NCBI RefSeq assembly: GCF_024713945.1
Contig: NC_134677.1
Location: forward strand, 3,475,001 to 3,539,000
From: Dermatophagoides farinae
Taxonomy: Eukaryota; Arthropoda; Arachnida; Sarcoptiformes; Pyroglyphidae
DNA: 64,000 bases
Direction: 5' to 3'
In this document: positions 1 to 12,169 of the stretch, one piece after another
Numbering within the stretch: position 1 is the stretch's first letter
Layout: each line of letters opens with the position of its first letter
Notes under the pieces: generated by a model
What the model was told of the DNA's origin: nothing
Database searches by the model: none
What the model saw: only the letters and a program-made list of their open reading frames with translations
Translations under genes and position numbers: made by a program

Positions 1-2566
1 ATAATTTGAAGTTTAATGCAAGAATCCGATTTTATCCAATAATCTTGATCATCGCTGTAATAATTGATTTCATTCGGAAAAAATATGCTGTTGAATTGAA
101 TTGATGAGATTCCTTTTTTCCGATAGTAACACGAACGAATGGATGGATGGATTCAATTTATCCGTTTGTTGTTTGTTATAATATATTTATTCATCACACA
201 TACAGTAATAGTCATCAGTGTATGTATGTAATAGTCTTATTAGAATAGGACCACAAAAGCCAGAAAAATATAATAAAAAAAAAATCTTTGGGACAATCGT
301 GTATATTTGGTGCTACTGCTGCTTGTTTTTTTTGTGTCGATGATAATAATGTATGTGGATAAATTGAGTGAGTTATTGTATATGAGAGTTATACATGTAC
401 AGTCAATATATGTACGTATATATGTGTGTATATATACAGGCAATGTGTGCGTATGTGATGGAACAACAACATAACAAAAGCAATGGAGATTTTTTTTACG
501 TTCTTTTGTGGTTGAGCATCAAAAAAAAAAAAAAAAAATTCAGATATCAAGCAACATAGCATCAAAAAAAAAAAAAAAAATGATTGTGTTCGTCTGTATG
601 TGGTGTTGAGTGATGTGAATATACAGACAACAACAGACAGATCGAGTTATAAATCGTACATATCCTACTGAATGAATGTTTAAGCATAAAAAGAACAAAA
701 TTAATGACGACACACATACAATGGAAACACTGTATGTACAGACACCTTCCATTCACAACCATCATCATCATCAATATATATAAGTGGTATTATACCGTGC
801 ATTCACGTTTCACGAGAACATTTGTTTCTGTTAATGTAGAAATCTATGAATAGAATTGACACCCTTCATAAAAAACAACAGCAATGGTGATGATCATCAT
901 GATTAAATAATCTATATATATCAAACGGAATATTCCTGAAAATACACATCTTTTCTAATACTTTTAGGAATTTGAATTAAAGACACTGACATATTTAGAC
1001 ATACAAGCTCAACCTTGTAATATGAACACAATAAATACTTCAGCTCGTCCATTTATATATTGGCATCATCTTCATGTCAGCTGTTCCAGCATCCGAGACA
1101 TATATTTTTCATGAATGAATTACTTATATGAGGTTATATTTGGATGCAACCATGGTCATATAAAAAGTTGTTGCCAAGTAGCCAACTTGCACTGTGACCT
1201 AACTCCACTACTTCTACAGACATATTCATACACACACATACACACACATTTATGGTCGTTGTCCTTGGAATTCAAATCTGTTCCAAATAGTTATAAGCTT
1301 CTATATATAGAGAAAGCATAGTATACACCCATATAGTATATACATACGTGAGGGTTAATTGAGGTCATGTGATTTTGTATGGTTGGATTCTGGTCACAAA
1401 AAGTGTACATGAGAGAATTCATCCACATTAATTCTTTGAGATGGCGTCAATGTTTATAATAATCAAAATCATAGTTTCAAATGTCCAGTAGAAACACAAC
1501 TACAAAATGAGATATTTATCGTCAAGGTTACATTCGTGAATAGAAACGACGTACACAATACAGTCAGGAATGAAGCGAAGCATATCGAAAAAGAATGGGA
1601 AAAAAATTTGAATTTATTTCCGCGCCCATTGAAAAATAAATTATTTAAAAATCCCTACTACTTGACTGCCATCTATTGATCAAGAACAAAAGTAAAATGG
1701 AAATAAAATTCAAAAATAATTCTCTTTCATCGAATGTTTTGAATGGCGAAAGCAACTTTGAATTCGATTTGTATTGATTGATTGATTGATCGATTAGATT
1801 ATGTGGGCAACCTTAATATTTTGCTTTGAATTATTTATTTCAATAACAATGAGTCAGGAACGTCAGAAATCCAATTTCAGGATTCAATAAACAGAAATAA
1901 AATTGATCGAATTTATTCGATTGCATAAAATCAAAAAACGATTGGCCAAAAATGAATGGACACATACACATAGTTATTAGTAATAATCATATCATTGACG
2001 ATGATTATCAAGGATTCAAATATTGATTTGGTCATCATCACAGTAGCCAATGAGTAGCATTTATGCATAAATGCTGGCTTGAATGACACACAATTGTCAC
2101 ATGTCAAAATACAATCGGGATCTTTCAATTTCGCTGCGAGGTTTTTTCTTTTTTTTCATATTTATTTCTAATTAAAATATTGATGAATATTGAATCATTT
2201 CTTATTCATATTCAATCAAGAGAAAAAGAGAGAGAGAGAGAAAATGAACCAAATTAATTGAATGAAATTAAAATTTTGGAAAAAAAATTCAACAGTCTAA
2301 ATTTTTTTTTCTGTTTTCACCCTTAAAATATCCAAAAATTAATTGAAAAATTTGTTTGATTAATTTTGATTAAAAATGGCCACCAAAAAGACAAAGGTAT
2401 ATAATCGATATTTGATTGATTAATTAATCAAATGATTTATTTATTTATAAATCTGAATGGAAAAAAATGATTCATTTTTTTTCTCGTTATTCAGATTAAC
2501 AAATAAACACAGACACATACACATATAGCTAATTTGTACTTGGAAATTGGTGGACATTTTGATCTA

Positions 2567-2616
<50 letters not shown>

Positions 2617-3881
2617 GATTTTAGCATGCATATACATCTTTGTAATCGATAGTGCCAAATATTCGAACGATCCCATTATTATATGAATTTTGAATTTAGA
2701 AATATATCCAAAGAAACACATTATACATGGATTTATAACAACAAACAGACATTGGCAGTATCAGTGGATCGTGAAAACGTGTTTGAATCAATTTTTTCAA
2801 GAACAAACACACAAGAAAAAAACTAAACTTGTCTATTCAATACGATATATTATTATGATAATGAGAATGAATGTTGATCAATAGTTTCCAAAACACACAC
2901 ACACACACAAAAATGGACAATTGTTTTTTGTATTAATTCATCTATATTATTATTATTAGTATTATGAACAAAAAAAAAAGAGATCAAACATATTTTTGAT
3001 GATGACCTTGAAGAATTTTTTTTTTATTAATTCATCATAAACGCTATAAATATAGTGTGCAACAAAAAAAAATACCGTTATGATATGAGTTCCACAAAAA
3101 TTCTAAGAATGATTCCAAGAAAAAAAAATGAGAATCGAAATTAAAATTCTCATGTCCAAACAGAAATATAAACTATTATTATTATTATTATAAACACACA
3201 ATTTCACTGGATTCATCACCTTAAGCAATAACTTTTAAACAGAACAAAAAAAACGAAAATAAAAATCAACGATTGTAAAACTCTACTGATCAGTAATTTT
3301 ACTTTGAAACTTTTTTTTTCGTTTGTTTGCACGATTGAAATTAACTCAACTCCGTAAATAGCTTCTGAATTTTTATTTCATTATTGTCTTTTTTTTCTTC
3401 ATCAATTCATTCTTCATTGATTTTTTTTTTGGCTAAAACAGTAGTCCATTTGTCCACACACGTTATTTTTCGTTTTGTTTCGAACAGGAATTCAGCCCTA
3501 AAGCTAATTAGATTAATTCATCAATTATAAATGAAAATGATGAAGAAAAAAAAGCAAAAAAAAAAATTTTGATAAACGTTTTTCGTTGAAAATGATAGCC
3601 ATTTATTTAGCTAATGGATTGTTTGACGCCTTGCGACAGATTGGATTTCCAATCCAAATAGCTATTAAGAATTCTATTTATGGATCATCATGTGTGTATA
3701 ATTTTGAAGAATTGAGAAAAAAAATGTTCTTTTTTCCTTATAAATTTTCAATAAAAATAAATCAAAGATTTTTTTGGTTCGACTTTGGAATAATAAAATC
3801 ATCCTTTTATCAGTCTCGTGTGTTTCCCAATTGATATTTTTTGTTGTTGTTAAATGAATGTTGGCCAATCGAGATATACAA

Positions 3882-3912
<31 letters not shown>

Positions 3913-4850
3913 CACACACATAGACTGAACAAAACACATACACACCTATATTACAACGAAAATTCAGAAATCAAAAGACATTGGAAAATGGCAACAATTA
4001 TTATCAATTGTTTATTACTGGCAAAAAAAATGTCCAAATGAAAATGAAAATAGCATCAACAAACAAACAAGATTATAATTTCTCTCTCTCTCTCTCTTTT
4101 TCCATCATCAATATTATAGCTTGTCACCATCAATGAATGACTGACCAATGTCCAACTCAATTATTACTACAATGTTCTTTAAAGAAAAAACTACAGTGTG
4201 CATGTCATATTCGTCATCATGTCTAATTCGGGGTATTTTGTTGTTGCTGCAAAAAAAATTGAAAAAATAAAAGTACTGTATATACATCGAATTCGATGAA
4301 TTCGTTTAGATATAAATGTAAATTAGAATCCAACAAAAAAGAAAAAACAGGGAGAAAGATTAGCCGAAAAAGGCTAGTCGTTCTATTGTCCAAAAAAAAA
4401 TTCCATAACAATTGTATTATAGGTTTGCCTTCCAAATCTCATCTTTCCTTGTATTTTTCTTCTTTCTCTTTAACTCTCTTAAGCTTTTTCTTAGTCTTTA
4501 ACCTTGACTCATTCGGAAAGCCAATTGATTCCAAAATTATTATTATGATTGATCTCATATACAAATTTAAATCAACAATTTTTTTTTGCTTATTTGCTGC
4601 CCTATAGGCATATATCCATACACCAGCCACCCATAGCTCTATGTTACAGAAATTGTCTAAATTTATGTAGATGTTGTATTTGTTCCAATGAGGTTCCAAA
4701 ACAAAACTTACACAAACACGCACACATAAACAGAAGCAACAAAAAGAAGAGGCAAGTAATGGTCAGATTGAAAAAATTCTCTTCAAATTGACGTAGTGAA
4801 TGGCCAACCTTTTTTTTATGGAGGATTTTCAAACATTTGGAAGGAAAAGC
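1..4850. other. Non-coding, simple-repeat-rich stretch
   Basis: I see no convincing gene here. Open frames are short, lack family resemblance and follow the repeats. The stretch holds A-runs (521-538, 564-580), a CA tract (2570-2612), a second CA tract (about 3898-3920), a CT tract (about 4079-4098), and many short T/A homopolymers and ATT or CAT/ATG trinucleotide runs. The last few hundred bases are the upstream region of the cuticle gene that follows. Confidence 0.6.
2570..2612. repeat. (CA)n microsatellite
   Basis: About 21 uninterrupted CA units lie in non-coding sequence. The 76-residue Val-Cys-rich reading frame on the opposite strand is an artefact of this repeat. Confidence 0.95.
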
Positions 4851-4857
4851 AGCCAGG

Positions 4858-4866
4858 TATAAATAG
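4858..4866 (+). promoter_or_regulatory. TATA box of first cuticle gene
   Basis: The sequence TATAAATAG lies 90-98 bp upstream of the cuticle protein ATG, a spacing that leaves a short 5' UTR of roughly 60 bases. Strong TATA boxes are typical of arthropod cuticle genes, which are switched on in bursts at moulting. The transcription start has not been located. Confidence 0.7.
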
Positions 4867-4955
4867 AGGCGACAATTTTATCGCATCGATATCAATTGAT
4901 TTTATTCGATACCAAGTCAGTTTTAGTTAGCTGAAAAATTTAAAAAAAACCGAAA

Positions 4956-5747
4956 ATGAAATTCTTCATTGTTTTTGCTACCTTGGTCGCTGCTGCCAGC
5001 GCTGTTCCATACGCTACCCATGGTGGTATCGTCAACACTGGTGCTTCAGCTGTTAGCCGATCAGATGATGTAAGTTATTGTGTCCATCAATTTATATATG
5101 AATGATTTTTGTGTAGTGTTATGTGAGACCATGGATAAAAAATGTTAATCAAATCCATCAATCTATGATATGTGCAATAATATCAATTGATTGATTTTTA
5201 CTTTTCGCCACAAAAAGGGTTATGGCAACTATGCTTTCGGTTACAATGAAGATCACGCCACTGGTGGTACCTTCCGTAAAGAAAAAGGTGGTCCAGGTTA
5301 TCAAACTGGTTCATACGGTCTCCGTGATGCTGATGGCCGTATGCGTGTTGTCAACTATGTTGCCGATGCTCATGGTTTCCGAGCTTCAGTTCAAACCAAT
5401 GAACCAGGTACCGATCCAAAACAAGATCCTGCTGCAACTTCATTGACCGGTGGTCATGGTAAGTAAATGTATATAATGCCTATATAATCTAATTGAAAAT
5501 TCTATATTGAATTGATTCAGCTGGTGTTATCGCTGGTCCAGCAATCGCAGCTGCTCCAATTGCCCACGCCGCTCCATTGATGGCTGCTCCAATTGCCCAC
5601 GCCGCTCCAATCGCTCATGGTTTGCCAATCGCCTCATCATATTCAGTATCAACTCAACATGCTTCAATTGCTGCTCCAATGCACGCTGCACCACTTGCTG
5701 GTTATGGTTATGCTAAAGCTGGTTACGGCTTGGGTGGTCACTATTAA
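4956..5747 (+). CDS. Cuticle protein, R&R chitin-binding type (193 aa)
   Basis: Structural protein of the exoskeleton that binds chitin. Three exons join in frame: 4956-5069, 5218-5458 and 5521-5747. Exon 1 is a signal peptide (MKFFIVFATLVAAASA) plus a short linker. Exon 2 carries the Rebers-Riddiford chitin_bind_4 domain, about residues 39-118, with the landmarks NYAFGYNEDHATGGTF, GSYGLRDADGRMRVVNYVADAHGF and NEPGTDP. Exon 3 encodes an Ala/Pro/His-rich tail with repeats such as AAPIAHAAP, ending GLGGHY. Both introns start GTAAGT; phases are 0 and 1. The form resembles chelicerate cuticle proteins. A paralogue with the same exon plan lies near 20.95 kb. A possible AATAAA lies at 6183, rather far downstream. 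Confidence 0.93.
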
Positions 5748-8700
5748 GTGAAACATAAAATGCTCAACTATGACTTTTAACTGAAACAAATTCCGATCAA
5801 AAAAAGACTTAAAAATTGTATTCAAAATTGATCACCAAAAAAAAACCCCAAACACACCCACAAACAAATGACAAATGGATTCAAATTAATGTCGAATCCG
5901 GATATTGCCATTGCCAAATACACCGGTAAATATACATGAGCAATTTACCAATATAGTCCACACACATAAATACACACACACACACACACGCACAACACAC
6001 ACATACGCATTTTTTCTCGTTTTTTTTGTATAGTTTCCCGAAAAGGAAAAAATCAATTTTCTCTATTCAAATTTTTTTCTATTTCATAATAATTATATTT
6101 TCATCATGATATTATAAATTATCAAATTGCTAAAATTATATTTTTTTTGTTGTTGTTGTCGTTGTTGTGGCAAAAAAATGAAAATAAACCTTGAATAATA
6201 TAAATGGATCGAATTCAACCAATCAATCAATGTATAGATCAATTGATTGAATATTGGTCATCAGTATTCTGTTTTTTTTTCACACGCACACACATTATTC
6301 ATATATTTAATGAATTGTATTAAAAATTTTTTTTTTCAGACCTCAAAGAATAATCACTGTTTAGTTCATCCAGTAAACAATGTATTTGAAATGTTATTGA
6401 TTTGTTGGCCAATTTTATAGATCAAAATGAATTCTATTTGATGATTTGATTAGAAAAGATTTGAGAAAGAACATTATAAATATTACACGAGATGATTTTC
6501 GAAGCTCTGAATGAATGATGATTGACATTTGTATATACTTGTACATGTACTTGTTGCATTTTAAATACTATATATATTGATGGTAAGCATTTTTTATTAT
6601 ATGGTTTTACGTATTAAAAAAAAATAATAAAAACTTATGAGCCATCATTTATATTTGAAAATTATGGGGGCAAAGTATCATATATCGATATAATGTGGCT
6701 TGGCTATTGTTTTTTTTTTCTTATTTATATCTGTTTGACGGGCCGATTATTGAGCCTATTATATACACCACACGAACGAATACACACACACATAGATACA
6801 GGGCGAATACAATAATCCTTGTTCTTCAATTGTAAAAAATTGCAACTCAATTCAAATCAATCAATCAAATCAATATTTCCAAAATATTCATACATAAAGT
6901 CATCATCAGGTCTATATTTTTTTTACTGCTACTACTACTATAATATTTATATATTTAATGATTTAAGCCCATATACTTGTTGCATCATGATTATCATCAA
7001 TGTAGATTCATTCGTATGGTCACAAAAAAAAATAAAATCCTGGACCATCATATTTATTTATACATCAACATCATCATACAGATGAATTATGCAATCAAAT
7101 ATTCGGAATCATAGTATTAAATATTATTCAATTATAAATCAAAAAAAAAAATACGAAATATGAAATAGGAATAAAGTATTATTTTCTCTTATATGTCAAT
7201 GTCCTTGTGACAATCAGTATCATATCAACACTTACCTTCTATTTTAATGAGATTGCTTAGATTTTCACCATTTATCTTGTTGACTATCGTTTCGTTTCGT
7301 TTTTTTTTTTTTGATATTGTTGTTCATATATTAAACACAGATGATTAGTTAATAAATTTTTCACATCACATATGCACACAGATACACAAACACAATTGTT
7401 CGAATGATGATCTGAAAAACACAAGCACAATAGACACCTGTATATGAACACTTTTATGAAAAAACATCTATGAAAGAATCCAAAAAGGAAGCAAATTCAA
7501 TAAAAAAAATTGATAATTGTCAAATATAAAGTTTTTTTTTGATTTTGATTTTGAAAACCATACGCGCCAATCAACACAAACACATATTCACAAGGGCACA
7601 ATGTCTGCAATATATTAATAAATGATGCGCAAGATGTGTTATGTTAAAAATGGAAACAATGAGTTATAACTACGACGACAACGACAACAACAACAAAAAT
7701 CTGAGATGACGATGAAAGAGGATTGACATTCAGTTCTTTCGTCGTAGTAGCCAATCATGTACGCACACACAAAATGTATTGTCTATTCTAAGCTCGACAC
7801 CACCACCAAAGACCGAAAACTTATATGATCGGAAAAAAAATAAAACCAGATTGGATCCTTAGAAGCAAGCAAGGATCCCCTTTTACAACAACCTGATGTA
7901 GTCGTCATCATGATTGTTGTTGTTGTTGTTTGGCAGCCAATTGTCCTCGGGTTGTCGATTGTTGATTGCACAATCACAATTCTTATTGCATACGATCTGT
8001 CTCTTTGAAAAATCCACACACACACAATGCAACCAAATCGTTGTAATACGAATGTTTTTTTTTCAATTTATGATCGATCATACTATAGCACATCGATATC
8101 ATAATGTAAAACCGAATTTTGTATTGGAAAGTTAAAAAAAATTATGATAAGGTATGGTGAGATCGATCATATAAAATCCTTGAAGATTAAAGGCAATACC
8201 GTTATATGACAAAAACCCATCCAACGTTATCATCATTATCAACACACAAACACACACACACACACTGTTCTTATCATCATTATGATGAATGATAATAATG
8301 AATGATGATGATTTAAGGTCATCATGAAGATCATATTCAAGTGAAAAGTGTAGGAAAAGTGCGAATAATCACAATTCATCCTTTTGCACCAGTAGCAAAT
8401 AAAAATGGATATTTTATCAGTCAAATTCATTGAACTTGTATGTTCGAAATTCTCACCATTTTTACCAACCAACCATCAATACTGATACACATAATGAACA
8501 AATGGAAAAAGAGAAACCAACCTGGCAACAACAAGTAAATGTCATATGTGGTATGTGGATGTGTTTGTGTGGGTGATGATTCAAACATGGTTGCACAATG
8601 AAGACGACAATGACCCGAACCCACGGTAAATGAATCACTTTGATAGATTCAGGTATTCAGAGGTAGATAAAGAAATACGAATATTATTATTGAATCAAAA

Positions 8701-8868
8701 GTAAAAAAAACCCACACACAAACATAAAAAATGTCGACGGGCAAAGTTCATTTATGTTCGGAAGCCACTTTCTCTCATAACCATACAAGCAATGTGTGTG
8801 GCTAGATTGTCGCGTGTTGTTTTTTATTCTATAGATGACATATATAATACTTTATGGATCACATGGAT

Positions 8869-8870
<2 letters not shown>

Positions 8871-8921
<51 letters not shown>
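8871..8921. repeat. (AG)n microsatellite
   Basis: About 25 uninterrupted AG units, in non-coding sequence. The Arg-Glu and Ser-Leu repeat frames over it are artefacts. Confidence 0.95.
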
Positions 8922-8923
<2 letters not shown>

Positions 8924-9143
8924 AACCACAGTTATGGCAACTAGAACCATGAGGATGGCAATAGAGGAGAATTTGGCGCCACAAGAACCAAAGAAATTTT
9001 TGTTTCTCAATCAATTGAATTAGTTTCACTGTCATCACTGTGTTGGTATACTCGGAATATATCATCAAACAAAAAAAAGAGTAGCGGTGGTATTGCACCA
9101 CTTGGATTGCCGCCCGAAAAACAATCATTTCAAGGATTCAATG

Positions 9144-9148
<5 letters not shown>

Positions 9149-9178
<30 letters not shown>

Positions 9179-9194
9179 ACAGACTTGTGTGTGT

Positions 9195-9291
<97 letters not shown>

Positions 9292-9300
9292 ACAGACTTG
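9149..9300. repeat. Compound (GT)n microsatellite with duplicated flank
   Basis: Two GT tracts, about 9149-9175 and 9188-9289 (with one GG interruption near 9195), are each followed by the same short sequence TACACAGACTTG (9176-9187 and 9289-9300). This points to a local duplication of a GT tract plus flank, followed by expansion of the second copy. The Cys-Val and His-Thr open frames in all phases across it are not genes. Confidence 0.93.
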
Positions 9301-9666
9301 AAAATATATCCAATTTGGCACAATCATCATTTTGATGATAATGATGAAAGATCATTGCACCACCATTTTACCACACATTATTCGTCATCTAAGAATAAAA
9401 TGTATTCAAGAATAAAAAACCAAGACCAAAATGAACAAAAAGAGAAACCAATCAACAAACGAAACAGGAAAAAGAAAATTAGCGAAACAACAACAATAGA
9501 AAAAATAATCGATCGGATCGATCAAAATGGACCTACAATATCAATTGTGACGACTAATTTTCGTTTCTAAGTGAGGGTGTGATTTTGAAGGGAAACGCGC
9601 CACTATTGTATTTGTGTATTGGTCAGACATTCGGAAATTTATTGCATGACAATTAGTCTTCGAGAC

Positions 9667-9669
<3 letters not shown>

Positions 9670-9697
<28 letters not shown>
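9670..9697. repeat. (GT)n microsatellite
   Basis: About 14 GT units in non-coding sequence, 370 bp after the larger GT array. Confidence 0.9.
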
Positions 9698-11450
9698 AAT
9701 GATTCATATGATTTACCATGGGCACGGTAATTCTTCCGATTCGATTTAGCCATAGATTCATAAAATTCTTATAATAGTAATAATAATAGTCAAATTGTTG
9801 TTATAGTTTCAAATGGTAAAAAATTATCATTGTCTATTGAGCTATTGTTGGTTTTCTTTCTTCTTATCGATTGATCGATCCACGACATTGTAGAGAGAAT
9901 ATTTAATATATGCGTTCATTTGATACCCAAGGCTAGAACTTAATTTCCTAAAATTTATTCTTTGTTGATTAAGCAATTATAGTAATAGTAACCAATATTA
10001 AGTTGTGAACACATCGTGATGCTGAAACTGAATTGAAATTGAAATTACAATTATATTTGATATTTGATATTATATGATTATTGTTAATAATTATTATTGA
10101 TATATAAGAATTCAAATTGATCGAAAGATTAACTCATTTCTAGGTTATGATCAAATAAAATTTTGATTCATTCGTAAAAAAAATGTTTCTGTAAATATAA
10201 TGATGATTTATTTTGCCACAGAAAGAAATGCCAACTGTCTGCTTTTTTCAATGTTACTAATAAGCGTATAGATGTATTAGACAAATAATAGAATGATGAT
10301 GTCATTCATATAGCTATTCGTTGGTTTTATTTTTGGAAATTAGCAACTATTCTACGGTAACTATCATTATTGTTAATCATAATTCCAACTATATCGAATG
10401 TCAAAGCAATGAGAACAAAAAATTAGCAATTTTCTGTCCATTCTATTCTGCTGCTGCTGTGTATTCGACATGATTTGATCGTATAAAAAATAATCTTTTT
10501 CTACATACATCCGCTTTGATGCCATCTGTCGACAATGAATTGAATGGTTAACTTTTTTTTCCGAATAATAATATTCCAACAATTATATATCATATAATTC
10601 GGTCAAATTATGAGAAATAGAACGACAACTGATATGATGCAACAAATTTGATGCAACCTTGTATTAATCCTGATTTTTTTTTCCAAAAATTGAATCAACA
10701 TTCATTGAATTGATGTATAGACAGATGTGAAAAAAAAGGGGCAAAAAATGCTACATACATTATTCTCATGGCCCTCATAATTAAGAAATGAACGAAATGA
10801 AAATCGGATTTATGTGTGTGTGTGTGTGTGTGTGTCTGTTTGTTTGTTTGCTTAACAAAAGAGACCATAATCTTAATAACAGTTTATTATTGGCCATAAA
10901 TTGATAATTTATTTCCAATAATAATCAAATTTTTTTCTTCTTTCTCGAATCGCTTGCCAAAAAAAAAACAAACAAACATTCAATGAATGAATGCACGTTC
11001 CATCCACTCACGTGTTGTTATTGGCCAAACTGTTTCAAGTTCATTCTTTGTTTTGATATACAAAATGGATATGCAAGGACAATTGAACAATTTTCTTTTC
11101 AATTAAAATTGAAATATAATTTTATTTTTCGAATGACGGTTACGATGATGACAATAATTGTTGTTGACACAGAATTGATTCTTAAATCCAAACAAACAAA
11201 CAAACAAAAAAAAGCAAGAATATCACACTACAGAATTGTGATAATGATGATTTGTTGATGACCCGTTGATGTTTTTAAAATTGAAAAAAAAATTTAGAAT
11301 TCATTTCTTTTTTCATTCGATCATTTTTTGTTTTGTGTGTGTGTGTGTATGTGTCAGGAGGGAGTGGTAAATATGTGGGTGTGTGAAATTGGAAATATGT
11401 GGATTTTTATTTCGTTTGATTTTAAACATCAAGCCCTGTTTGAATTGTAA

Positions 11451-12128
11451 TCATTGACGATCTTGATCTTGTCCTTGTCGTTGCTGTTTCAATGGTTGTT
11501 GTAATATTTGTGGTTGTGTATCAATTTCGGACATGAGTGAATGATCAGTAGCAGCAGCTTTCATCAAGACCATCTTAATCATTGGTATGCTAATAGACAA
11601 GACATAAGTCAAAAATATTAAAAAGAATACAATACAATTTAAAATAGGTGTGAGAATACCTTCGTAAACATCGATTCATGATTATTTTGTCCTCGTTCAT
11701 TGCACATAGCCACCAAAGCTGTTTGGCCAGATTCGATGATGCTGACCAATTAAGATTATTGTTATTCATCACTGATTGTGGTCCATTCATTGTCATCATC
11801 AACAACATGTTTTCAGCATCTAAAAATAGGAACAATGATTTAGTTGATCGAGAAGAAATTTGTTTTCTAGTCTACCTTGATTCATGGCCATCGCATCGGC
11901 ATCCGTCAAACTAGAAACAAATCGATTAATATCATATGATGATGATGGATTATTATTTATGGATGACAATGGTGGTAAATCAGATCGTCGTCCATATCGA
12001 CCGTTCGGTACAAATTTCTGTGATCCATTCGTCTGTACGGCAATTATCAATAGGATGAGTAATTGTATAGCAAAAAACTTGATTGGTATCGATTGTGATT
12101 GTTGCCGATTATTGTTTTCCATAATCAT
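11451..12128 (-). CDS. RYamide-like neuropeptide precursor (183 aa)
   Basis: Probable secreted prepropeptide. Three exons on the minus strand join in frame: 12128-11876, 11819-11660, 11589-11451. Residues about 1-36 form a signal peptide with hydrophobic core IKFFAIQLLILLIIAV. Directly after it comes QKFVPNGRYGRRSD: an amide-donor Gly followed by a dibasic Arg-Arg site, predicting the mature peptide QKFVPNGRYamide, perhaps with pyroglutamate. The F-x-x-x-x-R-Y-amide layout and position right after the signal peptide match arthropod RYamides. There is only one copy; known precursors usually carry two. The rest is Ser/Asn-rich, then a Cys-x11-Cys segment (LWWLCAMNED...NRC) and a Gln-rich end. 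A start two codons later (12122) is equally possible. The neuropeptide reading is strong; the RYamide family name is inference. Confidence 0.65.
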
Positions 12129-12169
12129 TTTTTTTGTTTCAATGTTGTCACGAATACGATTATGAAATC

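Larger units (their letters stand above)
5750..11440. other. Long non-coding region with microsatellites
   Basis: There is no supportable gene in about 5.7 kb. The content is AT-rich sequence, GA and GT microsatellites (listed separately), short CA tracts near 5976 and 8245, and GT tracts near 10815-10835 and 11336-11350. All longer open frames here are either repeat artefacts or have no recognisable features. It could hold introns, UTRs, non-coding RNA or regulatory elements that cannot be seen from sequence alone. Confidence 0.5.

Noticed and set aside
3586-3834. 82-residue frame beginning MKMIAIYLANGLFDALRQIG
   Set aside because: The first half looks mildly protein-like but the rest becomes Phe/Lys homopolymer sequence; no splice context or family resemblance.
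9087-9570. Six overlapping long Cys-Val or His-Thr open frames
   Set aside because: They are translations of the GT/CA microsatellite in all phases, with no coding features outside it.
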